Position numbers and translations under genes: made by a program
The notes under the pieces: model-generated
Told to the model about the DNA's origin: nothing
Seen by the model: the letters and a program-made list of their open reading frames with translations, nothing else
The model's database searches: none
Shown: positions 6,493-6,958 of the stretch, piece by piece
How positions within the stretch are numbered: position 1 is the stretch's first letter
How the letters are laid out: each line of letters opens with the position of its first letter
Assembly (NCBI GenBank): GCA_026989995.1
Contig: JALSIO010000013.1
Span: forward strand, 1 to 6,958
Direction of reading: 5' to 3'
Source of the DNA: Myxococcales bacterium
Lineage (GTDB): Bacteria; Myxococcota_A; UBA9160; JALSIO01
Length of the DNA: 6,958 bases

Positions 6493-6958
6493 CGGCGAGG
6501 GCCTTCGGTCGGCCGGATCCGCGCGGAGGCCGCCGGTCGCGGCCCTCGTGGTCTTCCTCGCGGGCCTCGTGCTCCTCGACCGGGCCGGCGGGGCGGCATT
6601 CGCCCGCCTGCTGCCCCTGGCCGATCCCCGGGCGGTCCCGGTGGGCAAGGTCGAGCGGGCGCTCGCGCGCCGCGATGCCGCACTTTTCGTCTTCGGGAGC
6701 TCGCGGGCCGTGCACCACGTGGTTCCGGAGGTCCTCGAGGCGGAGCTCGGCGTCCCGGCCCACAACGCCGGTGCCGGCGGGCAGGGGATCCTCTTCGCCC
6801 GGGGCGTGCAGGATCTGCTGCTCCGGGCCGGCACCCGCGCGCGGCTCTTCGTGCTGCAGGTGGACCCGAAGGAGGTCTACGAGCTCCGCCACGAGCGCGC
6901 GCTCGTGCTCGCCCCCTACCTGGAGCGAAGCCCCGTGGTGCGCGAGATCCTCGAGCTT
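6461..6958 (+). CDS. Membrane-anchored GSSR-motif protein, likely SGNH-like MBOAT partner (C-terminus off window)
   Basis: Only the first 166 residues are in the window, and the frame stays open to the last base. With the GTG at 6461 the order is a Ser-rich start (residues 4-11), a basic stretch (RSAGSARR, 16-23), one hydrophobic segment (VAALVVFLAGLVLL, 26-39), then an exported domain. This N-in signal-anchor pattern supports the start, as does GGAG 6 nt upstream. The exported domain has LFVFGSSRAVHHVVPEVLEAELG (75-97), followed by AHNAGAGGQGILFARG (100-115) and LFVLQVDPKEVY (129-140). The GSSR turn after a beta strand followed by an N-x-G-x-G-G block is how SGNH-fold blocks I and II often look in proteins encoded beside MBOAT acyltransferases (AlgX/AlgJ/DltD-type role). 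A catalytic Asp-x-x-His block would lie beyond the edge, so hydrolase or transferase activity cannot be judged. It overlaps the MBOAT gene by 32 nt in another frame, so the two are tightly coupled. Coding status is strong, exact start moderate, function inferred. Confidence 0.82.
   Translation, partial: MEASSSTSSSSGEGLRSAGSARRPPVAALVVFLAGLVLLDRAGGAAFARLLPLADPRAVPVGKVERALARRDAALFVFGSSRAVHHVVPEVLEAELGVPAHNAGAGGQGILFARGVQDLLLRAGTRARLFVLQVDPKEVYELRHERALVLAPYLERSPVVREILEL

Noticed and set aside
3580..6834. Very long open frame on the minus strand (1084 codons) opposite the sulfotransferase end, the second glycosyltransferase, the MBOAT gene and its partner.
   Set aside because: Its translation is rich in Glu, Gly, Pro, His and Arg with no domain or motif. 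It lies antisense to four genes with clear family signatures. GC-rich third positions remove stop codons from the opposite strand, so it is a composition artefact.
1..6958. Exosortase/PEP-CTERM association, because AsnB-like amidotransferases and GT4 enzymes are common in those loci.
   Set aside because: No exosortase, PEP-CTERM protein or other marker of that system is visible in the window, so the link would be a guess.

Overview
The window is a compact, GC-rich bacterial stretch (by eye about 70% G+C or more, with G/C strongly favoured at third codon positions). Six protein genes all read left to right. No RNA gene, insertion sequence, CRISPR array or tandem repeat was seen. The gene content is that of an envelope or exopolysaccharide biosynthesis locus. 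High G+C, GTG starts and this gene mix suit a Gram-negative lineage such as Myxococcota, Desulfobacterota or related deltaproteobacterial groups, but the window has no taxonomic marker, so this is inference.

Layout: (1) 1-936, the C-terminal part of a GT4 glycosyltransferase that begins before the window; (2) 940-2790, a glutamine-dependent amidotransferase of the AsnB type starting 3 nt later; (3) 2787-3809, a PAPS-dependent sulfotransferase sharing an ATGA stop/start overlap with gene 2; (4) after a 79-nt gap with a 14-nt perfect palindrome, 3889-5061, a second GT4 glycosyltransferase; (5) 5071-6492, an AlgI-like MBOAT O-acyltransferase; (6) 6461-6958 and beyond, a membrane-anchored protein with a GSSR motif resembling the SGNH-like partners of MBOAT acyltransferases. 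Gene 6 starts inside the last 32 nt of gene 5 and runs off the right edge.

How the genes may work together (inference): two glycosyltransferases would build part of a lipid-linked repeat unit. The other genes decorate the glycan: the AsnB-like enzyme could amidate a uronic acid or other carboxylate, the sulfotransferase could sulfate a hydroxyl, and the MBOAT protein with its downstream partner could add acyl (probably acetyl) groups on the outer side of the membrane. Nearly all genes touch or overlap, so genes 1-3 and 4-6 each look translationally coupled. The single gap is the only place for an internal promoter or operator.

The window does not show a wholly new type of system. The points most worth a second look are the combination of three glycan modifications, the acceptor-site substitution in the AsnB-like enzyme, and the overlapping, edge-truncated MBOAT partner gene.
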